A stretch of DNA of 64,000 nt from Bryopsis sp. KO-2023 (Eukaryota > Chlorophyta > Ulvophyceae > Bryopsidales > Bryopsidaceae): the NCBI GenBank assembly GCA_030272585.1, contig BSYQ01000009.1, forward strand, positions 3,100,001 to 3,164,000, written 5' to 3'. Positions within the stretch are counted from its first letter, which is position 1. Each line of letters begins with the position of its first letter. This document shows positions 27,201 through 37,819 of this stretch, in pieces. The notes beneath the pieces are model-generated. The model was not told the origin of the DNA. It saw nothing but the letters and a program-made list of their open reading frames with translations, and did not search any database. The position numbers and the translations under genes were made by a program.

Positions 27201-27356
27201 CTGCCTTTCTAATTTTTATATTTATATTTATTTTTATTTCTGTTGCTATTAGTTATCCACATCACCAAAGATGGCTGGAAGAAGATTTCAGGCGACGATG
27301 TCGGTGATCTGTACTACAAGTACAACAGTTCTCCCGAGGTTACGTTGTTGGATTGA
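24253..27356 (+). CDS. PSMB5: 20S proteasome subunit beta type-5 precursor
   Basis: Seven exons, 24253-24378, 24653-24782, 25344-25450, 25762-25866, 26245-26387, 26777-26868 and 27253-27356, join in phase to 268 residues. Beta-5 carries the chymotrypsin-like active site of the 20S core. A 59-residue propeptide ends in HG just before the catalytic TTTLGFVI, so self-cleavage would expose Thr60 as Thr1. Other active-site elements are AVDSRATQG (Asp17) and [14 protein letters not shown] (Lys33). Family signatures are [45 protein letters not shown] and [15 protein letters not shown]. The Ala/Gly-rich TMAGGAADC loop is specific for beta-5. Intron 4 contains an internal tandem duplication. The 3' UTR follows the stop, with no gene for several kilobases. 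Confidence 0.95.
25897..26063. repeat. tandem duplication, about 82-base unit, in a beta-5 intron
   Basis: Two copies contain CACATTTATTCTTCTTTAAG, an A tract, GCCTTGTTTTTTT, a G run, CCTAAT.CTGTG and TTGTTTTTTACAAA. They differ only in homopolymer lengths and a few bases. Confidence 0.8.
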
Positions 27357-29739
27357 GGGTCAGAATTCTTGTTTTTCGCTTGTGTTTGTTTGTTGGGGAA
27401 GGATCCACTGGATGTTAACAAGCAGATTGTACTGTTGGGTGGTAGGAAGTGTAAAAGCAAGTCACAGTAGCATTCATCATCTTCTCTTGCGATCGTCTAG
27501 AATAGATCTGGCAGCTATCCTGCCGTCAAGAGGACCCTGTGTAATCATTACCAAAGTCTCTCCGGACAGATAGGCGATTCTGCATAGGTAATAGTTTTGA
27601 ATAAATTTTACAAAGGTTAATCATGTCCCTTCCCAAGCCTCCTTTATACACCCAATCCAAACTGACTCAACCCAACCACTTTCAACAACTCCAACTAAAT
27701 CAACTCCCTTAATGCTCTACATCTAGAGCTCAATTCAACACCAGCTCAACAACAGGTCGACAATGCTATGTTACCATCGTTGAAACTAACTCTCTAAAAC
27801 AATGTAAATCCACACAGTAAATGGATGGGTTGGTAATCTGGCCCAGCATATCTTGTAGTATTTTTGGCTGAAGGTTTCGATTTGTTGAAGGTTGGTGAAC
27901 ATACTTGGGTATGGTACCTCCTGATCTCAAGAATAAACTTACAAAAAAGGTCGTTTAGACCTCCCACATTCGACTGGGGTTGCCTGCAAGAACTACAATG
28001 TGGTGTTGTGTATCTAGGTCTTTCTGTAAGATTCGATATGCTGTTTGTCGTATGGCCCGAAGTAACAGTGGGAAATAATGACCAGCGATCGTCAAAAGGG
28101 GGGACTTCCAACTTACCGGTATACCCAGTTGAATCTAATTCAATAGGGGCCCCCAGATTAAGAAAACGGGAAACATGGGCTGCTGGGAAACTATCATCGA
28201 GGAAAGTAGTATTAAACTAGTTTTTTTCGGACTCTAAATAATCTAAACTTGAGAAGGCACACACTTTACCTTTAGGCAGAGCTAGAAATGTAAAAAAAAA
28301 ATAACATCGGCGCTCTCTACTTTAAACTTCTTATTATCATGAATTCATCCGATCAATATCCTATATCCTATCCTGACCTTACCAAACCAAACCAAAAACC
28401 CTGACCTTAACAGACGCCATAGGCGCTCGATTCAGACCAAATGCGAATTGACTATTTGAGGAAGCCCGTGGAAATAGTATGTGGAAAAAGTTGGAAATTT
28501 CAGCAAATTCCACGTGTTTGAAGGTGCTTGATGATGGCCATTCAGGTCATTCAAACAAAACAACCTTCCTAATACGACACCAAGGGTGGGAGGGGGGGGG
28601 TTCGGGATCAGCCCCGGACGGTGCCAGTCGGAGTGGGACGCCGGCGCGTTTGGGAGGAAAATGGAAGTCACAGAGAAATTAAATACGAATTCTTGGGGGA
28701 ACTCCAAGCTGGCGCCCCCGCGTACTGTCTGTACAGAGACGCGAAGACCAGCCTGTAATGTTCAGTAAACAGATGTCAGAAAAATATCTGAGGAAAAAGG
28801 TACATCAGTCAGTTCGAGATTGCAATGGAGAATGCCACAGGGAGCCGTGGCCCTTCAAGTCAAGACAGGAACTTTCCAACGGACGGTCCTGTTTGGCGCA
28901 AGGAAATGTCGTAAGTTTCAAGATAATATGGAACGATTAGTCGGTCCGGCGGCTTCTTGGGTTGCGTCTGCGCCGCTCAAACTAGCGGCTCGCGACCAGA
29001 CAGACTCGCACCCGCTGATGCTGGCACAGTTCTGACCACCAGTGTCAGTATAAGAAATCTACCAGTGTGCTCTTCTACACGTATCGGTAGTTGGTGTTAG
29101 GACACCTGCACCGACACTGCAGAGGGAAGGAGTATGGGGCGATTGGCGAAGGGGTGGTCTGCAGTTGCGCTTCTTGGATGTGCAACTTCCGTCGCGGGTA
29201 GTGTGCTCCCCTTGGGCGCCGTCACAGTATCCTTCCTTCCCAAGCGACGGGCTTGAAAGCGTCTACAGGACAAAGCGATGCTTCTTGGATGTGCAAGGGG
29301 GTACTTTTGGGGGCCTCCCCGTGGAAACCACTAGCGTCAGTTCCGACCCAGGCGTATGGATCCTCAGGTAGATATCACGTGCTATGTCGAACACGGGAAC
29401 GCGGTGGTGTCACCCAGTCACAGACGAATCAACGCCAGACGCCAGAACTTTTCGTTGTAACGTGCAGGCAAGAGTGCAGACCACGACGGCCCAGAAGTCG
29501 ACACCACCTCCCGTTTCGGTAGGAGACCTGTGCCGCTGTCTGTAGCTGTGCACAACCCACCCCCTGGTATGTACGACTGTTGAAGCGATATGACGTTTCC
29601 GAGGTAAGAGTTTTCTGATTACACCGCAATCAGATGAAACGATATGCCATTGGCATGCCAGTGGAATGGGCTAAGAATCATTTGGTGCCCTGCAGGTTAA
29701 TCCAAAGTTCCGAGTCGTTTGCATGGCCCCTCGCCAATC
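27357..29739. other. gene-poor stretch after beta-5
   Basis: No recognised coding sequence. Frames at 27794-28220 are open on both strands (about 105-118 codons) but match nothing I know; a decayed mobile element is possible. The part 28,560-29,640 is more GC-rich and holds a 15-base repeat, CTTCTTGGATGTGCA, at about 29,169 and 29,281. Confidence 0.35.
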
Positions 29740-29744
29740 TCAAG

Positions 29745-30605
29745 AGTGACCCATCCCTACCACCCCCTGCCCACCTGCCACCTTCCATCCTGCCATCACC
29801 ATCTCCCTTCGTGCCACCACCTCCTTCCATCCTGCCACCACCTCCTGTCTTCTAGCCACCACCTCCTCCCTTCCTGCCATCACCTCCTTCCATCCTGCCA
29901 CCACCCCCTACCCTCCAGCCATCACCTCTTCCCATCCTGCCACCACCCCCTGCCCTCCAGCCACCACCTCCTTCCATCCTGCCACCACCTCCTGCCCTCC
30001 AGCCACCACCATCTCCCTTCCTGCCACCACCTCCTTCCATCCTGCCACTACTCCCTGCCTTCCAGCCACCACCGTCTCCCTTCCTGCCATCACCTCCTTC
30101 CATCCTGCCACCACCCCCTGCCCTCCAGCCATCACCTCCTCCCATCCTGCCACCACCCCCTGCCCTCCAGCCACCACCTCCTTCCATCCTGCCACCACCC
30201 CCTGCCCTCCAGCCATCACCTCCTCCCATCCTGCCACCACCCCCTGCCCTCCAGCCACCACCTCCTTCCATCCTGCCACTACTCCCTGCCCTCCAGCCAC
30301 CACCATCTCCCTTCCTGCCACCAGCTCCTTCCATCCTGCCACCACCTCCTGTCTTCTAGCCACCACCGTCTCCCTTCCTGCCACCACCTCCTTCCTTCCT
30401 GCCACTACCCCCTGCCTTCCTGCCACCACCTCCTGTCTTTTAGCCACCACCGTCTCCCTTCCTGCCACCACCTCCTTCCTTCCTGCCACTACCCCCTGCC
30501 TTCCTGCCACCACCTCCTGTCTTTTAGCCACCACCGTCTCCCTTCCTGCCACCACCTCCTTCCTTCCTGCCACCTCTTCTCTACCCTGCCACCACTCTCT
30601 TCCTC
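29745..30605. repeat. minisatellite, 21-bp unit with 42-bp higher-order period
   Basis: About 40 imperfect copies of a C-rich 21-base unit (type CCACCACCCCCTGCCCTCCAG) alternate with a variant (type CCATCACCTCCTCCCATCCTG), giving a 42-base super-period. Because 21 is a multiple of three, frames stay open on both strands (Cys-His-His-Leu-Leu-Pro-Ser heptads on plus; Val-Val-Ala-Gly repeats on minus). I treat these as by-products of the repeat, not as genes. Confidence 0.9.
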
Positions 30606-31097
30606 TCCTCCCATTCGTCACCGCTCTCTCTCCCCCCGTCCTCCATCACGTGAGTATAACCGATGTTCTTTTTTGCCTTAAGCTATGCTACGATATTTTT
30701 CAGAGGGATATGTCTGTTTTTTTTTTTTTCATTTCCCAAAATTAAAGGCTTAATGTTGTGCACAGCATCCAGCAGAAAGAGGATGGATTCTACAAATTCA
30801 CGAAAGGATGTGTCACTGATGCACATACGTGGTAATTAATGCATCCGTGGCAATTGTGGAAGCAGGACGTTACAAATCCATCTGGACGTGCCTTTACATT
30901 ATCAACATCAAAAGTTACCTTGGGTTTTCTAGTTTTACACCCCTTGTGAGGTTGCAAAACCGAGTTACATCACCGTCACATGTTATTTTTTATAGCATGA
31001 CATTAGTATGACTATTGATTCACACCTTTTCAGGGAATGTGTTTTAGTTAGGACTTTCCCCCACAAGTATAAGTGGTTGTGGCATCAAGCATTTGGA

Positions 31098-31285
31098 GTT
31101 AATTAATCAGTGTTACTGTGAGTTTCAGGTTAGCTTTACTGTTATAAGACTAGTTACTTTACTGTTTAGTTGGGTTAGGTATGGTCCTTTGTAGTTATCC
31201 AATTAGTATTACTTTGAGTTTCAGGTTATGTTTACTGTTATGAGAGTAGTTTCGTTACTGTTTTGTTGGGTTAGGTATGGTCATC
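31098..31285. repeat. imperfect tandem pair, about 98-base unit
   Basis: Two adjacent copies share GAGTTTCAGGTTA, then TTTACTGTTAT, then GTTGGGTTAGGTATGGTC, with scattered differences. Unit about 98 bases. Confidence 0.7.
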
Positions 31286-31666
31286 TTTAATTAGCACAGA
31301 TAAATGTCTTAGGTCAGCTGGGAGGGCTGTACTTTTGCAGCCATAATTAGTATGAGTTACGTTTACACACCTCATTTGGGTTATTACTTGTTGGGTTTTT
31401 TTAATTATTAGTGGGGACTTTGAAAATATTTTTTCACCACAAGATTTTGCAGTGCGTTTGACCCTTCGTTTATTTCCAGCTGATGTTGGTAGAATTCAGC
31501 TGTGATTTTAGTTGAGCTGTTGTACAACTGGATTTAGTGTGGCTTCTGTTATGTTGGGGTTCGTGAAAGTTATTTGGCAAGCGAATGTTGTAATCAAGTT
31601 GTTTGACCATAGACTTTTGAATGGTGTTGTTTTTCTCCCTGTCTGCTTCTGTGGAGCAGTGATATC

Positions 31667-31711
31667 ACATCAGTTATCACATCAGTTATCACATCAGTTT
31701 TCACATCAGTT
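31667..31711. repeat. short tandem repeat, 12-base unit
   Basis: Four consecutive copies of a unit of type TCACATCAGTTA; the last ones carry T for A changes. Confidence 0.75.
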
Positions 31712-32098
31712 TTATGAGTAAATGGAAAAACATTGCCCAGTACACTTCAGTTTCATTGATCGTTGCTTTCAAATCAGTACTTCACTGGATAACTGAAGTA
31801 ACAGAACAGATAACACAATTACTGTTGGCATGGCTATGTTTGCAGTTCTTGCTCCAACATACCATATCCCGCCTTACATAATAACTTTTGAACACAACTC
31901 AAATATTGGGCCAAGAAGAAAAAGTCCAGCAAAGCCTAGTACACTTGAAAGAATTCGAAGTTACATCGAAAATTGGGAAAAAAAGAATTAATCCCCCCAA
32001 ATATCGATACAATAATTCCCCCCCCCCCCCCCCAACCTCCTTCGTTCCCCCAATCAACAGAAACACTCTCGCAGTACTTTCCGTTCGTGCAATAAAAC

Positions 32099-35000
32099 TC
32101 ATTGAATGCTGTTCTTGGGGCCTTGATTTTGTAGGCGCACGATTATGTTGTCCATGTAGGTGAAAAACTTTTGATAATATAACCCTCCATATCGATGGTG
32201 GAAGTCGTGTCTGCGACTGCCTGACGCAAGCAAAAAAACCAAATCAAGCCTTTTTGAACCCCATTACAAATATACATACATATATATATATCTAAATATA
32301 TCCGGGATAAATCACCTCATGGACGGCCTTCATCGGGCAAGTTTGCCTAATGTAAATTAAAGACTCATTCATTCACTCACATAAATATATCCACACACAA
32401 AGAACGCATACGGCTGTATTGCTGCAAAGATATTCTGCATTGATAAATTATCCGATTTGAGGATCGATATGCCAGCATCATCAGCAACTCATTTCTTTGT
32501 TTGTTCGGTTGATTTTGATCGGGGGTATGTGACGCACAGTCAGACAGTACACTTCGATGCATACTATATAATAATACATTATCATTAGATGCAGGCGTGT
32601 AAGTATTTTAAAAAAACATTGTAACCCAATAAGAATTAAATTAAGAAAAAAATTGACCGTTCTATATTTTAAGAAAAACTTGCCGGGCCTCCAGCATCAC
32701 TCAAAATGCAGTATTGTGCAAAAATAACAGAAAAAATTTTCTGGGGAGCTTTTTATTAATTCTTGTTTTTGGCAGATACGAGAATACCCGGCATCATCAT
32801 GGCTACCATAACGTATTGGATGCTTTTTTTTCTTCTTTTTTTTCTTCTTCAGTTATCGGAACTAGAAGCATTATGAACCCCCTTTTCACAAACCAGAAAA
32901 TTTACGAGCAACAGTCTGACATGCAATCGAAGTTCTGTTGAACTCACCCCCCCAAAGGCCACAGGGAATGATGTTTTGTAGCATCCACGGCATGTCATAC
33001 CCTGAAAAAAAACCCACCAAAAAAAGTAAACAACTCCTGCACAGAATAGCAAGAATGAATGAATGTTGGAATTCTTGTTCTTTTTCTCTAGATTTGTCGG
33101 TCGGGGGGAGGAACGATAACTCCATATTGTCTACTACTCTTCTTACAAAAAAAAGCCACTCAGTAAATTGCGAATATCCCCGGTGTCAGGGCTGGAAAAA
33201 AAAAGAAGCAAAAGAAGAAGCAAAATGCACCATTGACCAAGAACCATTTTTTCTGGTTAAAAAAAAAATTCTAACATTTTACTTCCGAAAAGCAACACAC
33301 AAATGGTTGATTCCATTTTTTTAGGAATTTTTTTTGACACGTGCGATACATGCATATTTATTCTCTCTGAATTTTTTTTTTCTTCGGACGGCATGGCTTG
33401 CTCTCCCTTTTTGCACAGTGCATGGTGCACAGATTTTGATTGTGAAAATGGTTTTTGAGGAAATCTCTGTGGAGGCGGCGATGGGGGAGAAAGTGAACAG
33501 ATGAAAAATAGACTACTCACCTGAATGCAGCTCCGTGATAAGGTATACGACGATGATGTTGTATATTGCACGAGAAAGGGGGTGGCACTTCGGCACGTTC
33601 AAAGCTGCAATCGAACAAGCCACGTCTGCTGCCTGCATTCCCCCCCCCCCCCCAAAAAAAAAAATACAAAAACAAATAAAAAATTAAAATCAAAAGTAAA
33701 TGAAACAAAATTCCAACACACAGAGAAAAGACATTACGAGCAAAATTTAAATTAACAAATTAAAACGAAGCAAGGGCTTTTCATCAACTTTCGGTGCACA
33801 ATATTATTCTCTTTCAATTATTTTTTGTTTTCTGCCAGCCGTCCAGAGTTTGATCTACCTGTTCAAAAAAAGTCAGACGCCATGATTCCCATGCGCGCAT
33901 GACTTTCTTCGTGTGATGTTTTGAATGGACGTTTTTGTATAGAAACGGAACCTTGATAACAGAACGGAAAATACGCTGTCAGAGGGGACCTGTCTTGTAG
34001 TTTTTAGAACGCTTAACGCACGCATGCACGCCACACATTCCATCTGATTGTCAAATTGCAGGACTTTTCCTGTGAGTTTGACGCCAATTGCACAACCTAA
34101 TTCTTATGCAAAGCCTTGCTGCATATCGCAACACACCAATCCAGAAATTCCATGTTTTGAAAAACTACCAACCCAAACATGCAAGAAAACAAAAATTCGA
34201 AAACGAAAAACAAACGCCTCTGTGGTGGGGAGAGCTGCTGACCCAATAACTTCACACCTTTTCGATCATCACAGTTACAAATCGCCACAATTCAGAAAAA
34301 AGAAAGAAAGAAAGTGGTTACTGTGTCTGACAGGCTCTCTTGCTGTGGGAGGCACCTGATTTGTTTGTTTTCGTCTTCACACCTTGTGTAGGGCCAAGTG
34401 AACCCAAAAGAAGAAATGGTCATACAGAAAAAGAGCCCCCAGCACCTCGACAGCGATTTGAGCCAGAGTCGGCGCTCCAAGGGGCAATTTTCGCCTTGGA
34501 TAGAGGAAATCAAAGATGCCCAGTACCGCCCAATACCAAAGGAACTCCCCGCGAAGCCTGAATGCATGCATGGAAAATGAAAGTAGGGATTCCCCAAGGA
34601 ATGCCATAAAGCAAAGCAAATCTGCCTTGCTGAAACCCTTGAGAAGAGTGAGAAGTTTTGCTATAGTGTGACTGGTGGATTGATTTTGAATTCCAGCTCT
34701 ATCTGTACATACAAATGCCAACATTGGCATCGCAAAAAAAAAACAGTCTTCTATGACGACGCGATTGGGTGCCGTCGTTCAGACGAAGGCACATATGTTT
34801 AGTCATCCCCGTCCCCATTCGAAGCGCGCGTCCAAAATTCGATAAACTCAGCAAAATCGAGTGCATGATTCATGATACCGTTTCCCTCCCTCGAACTTCC
34901 AGTGCGACATATCGTCCGACTCGTTGATGCGCCAAGCTTTCAGCTCCGAAGTGAAACGAGTGTCCAGCACTCGAAAGAAAACGGAAAACACCGCCACCGA

Positions 35001-35174
35001 AGCTGTCACCAGCAACGGCTCGAAAGAATCGTGCCGAAATACCCTAGACTCACGCAGGACATCCCACGCACGTTGTATCCAGGCGTTCACGTCCGACGAA
35101 AACCACACCAGACACGCCGATCCTGCGACAGCTAAGCTTCGAAAGAAGGACACGTTTCTGGAGCTGACCGGCAT
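32099..35174 (-). CDS. fatty acid hydroxylase / sterol desaturase superfamily membrane enzyme
   Basis: Six exons, complement of 34879-35174, 34383-34698, 33859-33951, 33521-33632, 32948-33001 and 32099-32220, join in phase to 330 residues. All three di-iron histidine boxes are present: HLALH (in FFFWVHLALHK), HSKHH (in KNVHSKHHTKK) and HDFHH (in SRRHDFHHRYGG), with the usual HPLSR and ELHSGYDMPW between boxes two and three. Several hydrophobic helices lie in exons 1 and 2. The superfamily includes C-4 sterol methyl oxidases, cholesterol 25-hydroxylase, sphingoid base hydroxylases and ER desaturases, which use O2 and a non-haem di-iron centre. The ELHSGYDMPW spacing is closest to the cholesterol-25-hydroxylase/sterol type, but the substrate cannot be fixed. 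The start at 35174 is the first ATG in an open exon; upstream in-frame coding is not excluded. Confidence 0.85.
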
Positions 35175-35516
35175 CTTTAACAGGCGTTTTGCCTTTTCCC
35201 CGACGACTGTCGACAGCTCAGGGTGAGTTTGATGTGGATATTTGCGAAGTGGGTTGGGAGTTTCGACAGCGTTACTATCGACTCAGTAGGAGGTACCGTA
35301 ATGGAACCCCATCTATATCTTTGCGGTTGTGAATCCCTCTTCAACGCCCAAGAGGTGGAGATTTTTTTGGCCTCTGAGACAGCCAAATTTAGGCGAAATT
35401 GCGGCAGCGAAATCGAAAAAAAACGCACTGCTCCCAACCACTGAAAATTCCTTACATATTTCTATTGCATCGTTTTTGAGCGAAGTGAACTCTGATCGGC
35501 GTGGTGCATCTTCCCG

Positions 35517-37328
35517 TCAAGAACAACGCCCTCCGCACTCTAGCAGCCGCCCAGCCCTTTCGTTCCCGACGCTGGGATTCTGAAAAATCAAACTCCTCTC
35601 TTGCTGGAGCTCTCCCTCCAGAAACGCTTTGGAAGCCCCGATCCTGACCTTTAACTCTTTCAACCGTTCCAACTCGCTTTCCAGAGCGTCCCGTTTAGCA
35701 ACCACGGCATCTAAATCACCCGGCCTGCACGCATCGTGCACGTGAACTCTCTCCCCAACCGCGCTGGCCAAACCATCCCGCAAGCCGTGCAAGCGTTCGT
35801 TCAAAACGGAAAAGATGTCCACCAGGTGTATTTTCTCTTGCGTGCGTACGCCACCGCCTGAAGTTATTTCCGAAACGGTTTCCGACGTCCCAGCGCTACG
35901 GGATCGAGAGTTTTCGGAAGTGGTTCCTGATCGACTGGAGCGGTGCATCAACTGCGTGGGGGAGAGCAAACAAGATTGCGCGCCAAGATACCACGACCCC
36001 GATGAACTGGAATGACGTCTGAGCCCCGAAAAGACGTCTTCGTCAACGGACAAAGAGCAGTCCGACGAGTTATACCGCCTGATGGGCCAGCTCAGGTCCA
36101 GAGCCCCCGCTGGATCAGTCGACCGATCCTCAAGCTCGGACTCCTCCACACTTCGAGGGTCAAGCTCAAAGGCGATACTGTCGTGGTCGCCGAGGCTCAG
36201 CCTGGAGAAGTTCGCAAGTGTGGGGTTGTCGGATTCATCCGATTCCGACTTGTGGGGTGGGTCGGGGTTTGTCTGGGCTGTTTCTGCCCCTCCATCGCGT
36301 GTAACGTCCTCTCGATTGATTCTCAGATGAAGCGTTTCTTTGAGGAGAGCGAGCTTTTCGCCCGCCGCGACGACTTCGTCGACGACCCAGTCCACCTGGC
36401 GCAATCGCCTTCCGATCTCGTTTCGAGGGTAATTTCGTCCAACCCCCAGGCTCGCTTCTGTTTTCTGGAGCAGTTTAACTTTCTCTCGGAGCGATTGGAG
36501 CTCGAACCTCGTCGAAGCACTTTCGCCAGCCAGCCTCTTCCACATGCGATGGGAAACTTTCGCCTGTACCCCACGCTTGCGCAGATTCAGTTGGTACGCT
36601 TTTTCCAAGGCTTTGTTTTTCGCCCTCTCGACGTCTATCTGGAGCTCCATCCCCCAGAGGAGATCGTGCGTGTCCACCTGGTCGACCCTTTCCTCGGCGA
36701 CGGGCTTGGGAGGAGGGGCAATTTCCGTAAACCGGCTCGCGAAAGCCTTCCTCAGCGCGGCATCGGACAACGCACACAGGACCTCCACGAGCCTCTCCCC
36801 ACAGTGCCTGTGAACCGCACCCTGCGTCAACGGAATCAAGCTCTTCGGCATCTTCCATTCCTTGCCGTGAACCGCGACGAGAGCAGCCGCCTTTTTAGAA
36901 AACTCCATCATCGCCACGTGCCCCGACACGGGCCAGCACCCGTCGAATTCGCTTCGAGTAGCCTCAGGTCCCAACAGGCTCGTGAACAAAAAATACAACA
37001 CCGCCTCCACAGCCTTCTGGTTCGGCGTCCAAAGCATTTTCGGTTTGATCGCCGGAATCGCCATATGGTCGAAATCCTTCCATTGCCCCACCGCTTCCCT
37101 GAAGCCCAACAACTCGAGGTTGGTTCTGAAAACGAAGTCGAAATCCCCAGCGCACGACAAGACTTTCCTTGCCAAACCCACTTTCGGCCCGTCCCTCGCC
37201 ATTCTCTCTCGCAACCCGATTCTTTCCGTCGAGGCCTGTTTTTTAGGCTCACTTCCACGACACTCGTTTCCCCAGTATCGCTGGGAAGCACCCTGTGCAA
37301 ATGGGCAACTCTCCAACGACAGACACAC
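35517..37328 (-). CDS. HAUS6-like augmin complex subunit, intronless
   Basis: A single uninterrupted frame of 603 codons. After about 70 residues it matches the HAUS6 N-terminal domain: RTNLELLGF, MLWTPNQKAVEAVLYFLF, then FDGCWPV and an EFSKK segment, then PLTQG and a short helix. The middle and C-terminal parts have coiled-coil segments (for example ELERLKELKVRIG) separated by a Ser/Asp-rich linker. Augmin recruits gamma-tubulin to existing microtubules and drives branching nucleation in the spindle. The start at 37328 is the longest; an ATG at 37202 (MARDGPKVG) is an alternative closer to the conserved domain. No intron and higher GC set it apart from its neighbours. The C-terminal half is not recognisable by itself, which is usual for HAUS6. 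Confidence 0.7.
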   Translation of the reverse strand: MCLSLESCPFAQGASQRYWGNECRGSEPKKQASTERIGLRERMARDGPKVGLARKVLSCAGDFDFVFRTNLELLGFREAVGQWKDFDHMAIPAIKPKMLWTPNQKAVEAVLYFLFTSLLGPEATRSEFDGCWPVSGHVAMMEFSKKAAALVAVHGKEWKMPKSLIPLTQGAVHRHCGERLVEVLCALSDAALRKAFASRFTEIAPPPKPVAEERVDQVDTHDLLWGMELQIDVERAKNKALEKAYQLNLRKRGVQAKVSHRMWKRLAGESASTRFELQSLREKVKLLQKTEASLGVGRNYPRNEIGRRLRQVDWVVDEVVAAGEKLALLKETLHLRINREDVTRDGGAETAQTNPDPPHKSESDESDNPTLANFSRLSLGDHDSIAFELDPRSVEESELEDRSTDPAGALDLSWPIRRYNSSDCSLSVDEDVFSGLRRHSSSSGSWYLGAQSCLLSPTQLMHRSSRSGTTSENSRSRSAGTSETVSEITSGGGVRTQEKIHLVDIFSVLNERLHGLRDGLASAVGERVHVHDACRPGDLDAVVAKRDALESELERLKELKVRIGASKAFLEGELQQERSLIFQNPSVGNERAGRLLECGGRCS

Positions 37329-37819
37329 GAGATTCTGGCATCCAACTTTTCACACCATTAAATCCCCACCGCCACGCTTTCCAGCTCTTTGGCCACTCTT
37401 TTTCCAATTTCGTTTTCTGCTTCGTCCGGTCCAGGTTCTGATGGCGACGCCACATGCTTCCGTCGAAATTCAGTTTTCAGCCGCACCGAACCACCTCGCT
37501 TGCCCCTTCCCAAACAAAACCGAACGCCCCCCGAATTCCAACAAGGTTCCGCATGCGTTACACAGTCTGTCATAGAGAAAATCTCACTCCCGATATGCCA
37601 GGGAATCGGCTCAATCTTCAGCCCACAGCGTTGGACCCGCGCGCTGGTTGCCACTTTGTTTGTGAACGTTCTGTTTTGAGCCCCCCTTGCATGTTGTTTA
37701 CTGGCGCGCGCGTTGAGAGGCCACACCGACGTCCCACCGGTGGTTGACCCGTTCTTGCTTTCAGTGGCGGGGAACCCCCCCGAACACGCGACGAGCGAAA
37801 TTAGGGCACCAACGCAAAA
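37329..37819. promoter_or_regulatory. bidirectional promoter region, HAUS6 / S6K
   Basis: 491 GC-rich bases separate the divergent start codons. An open minus frame (37358-38005) spans it and overlaps the S6K first exon, but it shows no family resemblance and I regard it as chance. Confidence 0.45.

Larger units (their letters stand above)
30606..32098. other. gene-poor AT-rich stretch with local repeats
   Basis: No recognised gene. It contains an approximately 98-base tandem pair (31098-31285) and a short tandem of TCACATCAGTTA units (about 31667-31711). Just before 32099 there is a run of C (about 32019-32033). Confidence 0.4.

Noticed and set aside
29745..30605. CRISPR-like array
   Set aside because: Units are contiguous with no unique spacers, and the genome is eukaryotic. 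It is a minisatellite.
29719..30681. 320-codon His/Pro/Ser/Leu repeat protein
   Set aside because: All frames are open because the unit is 21 bases. No conserved start, splice or flanking coding sequence.
32770..32815. Plus-strand HHHGYHN as a histidine box of the hydroxylase
   Set aside because: It is on the wrong strand and inside an intron; the true third box (HDFHH) is in the exon at 32099-32220.
36012..37361. 449-codon plus-strand open frame antisense to HAUS6
   Set aside because: It lies wholly opposite the recognised HAUS6-like frame, shows no protein family and is explained by the GC-rich composition of that coding region.
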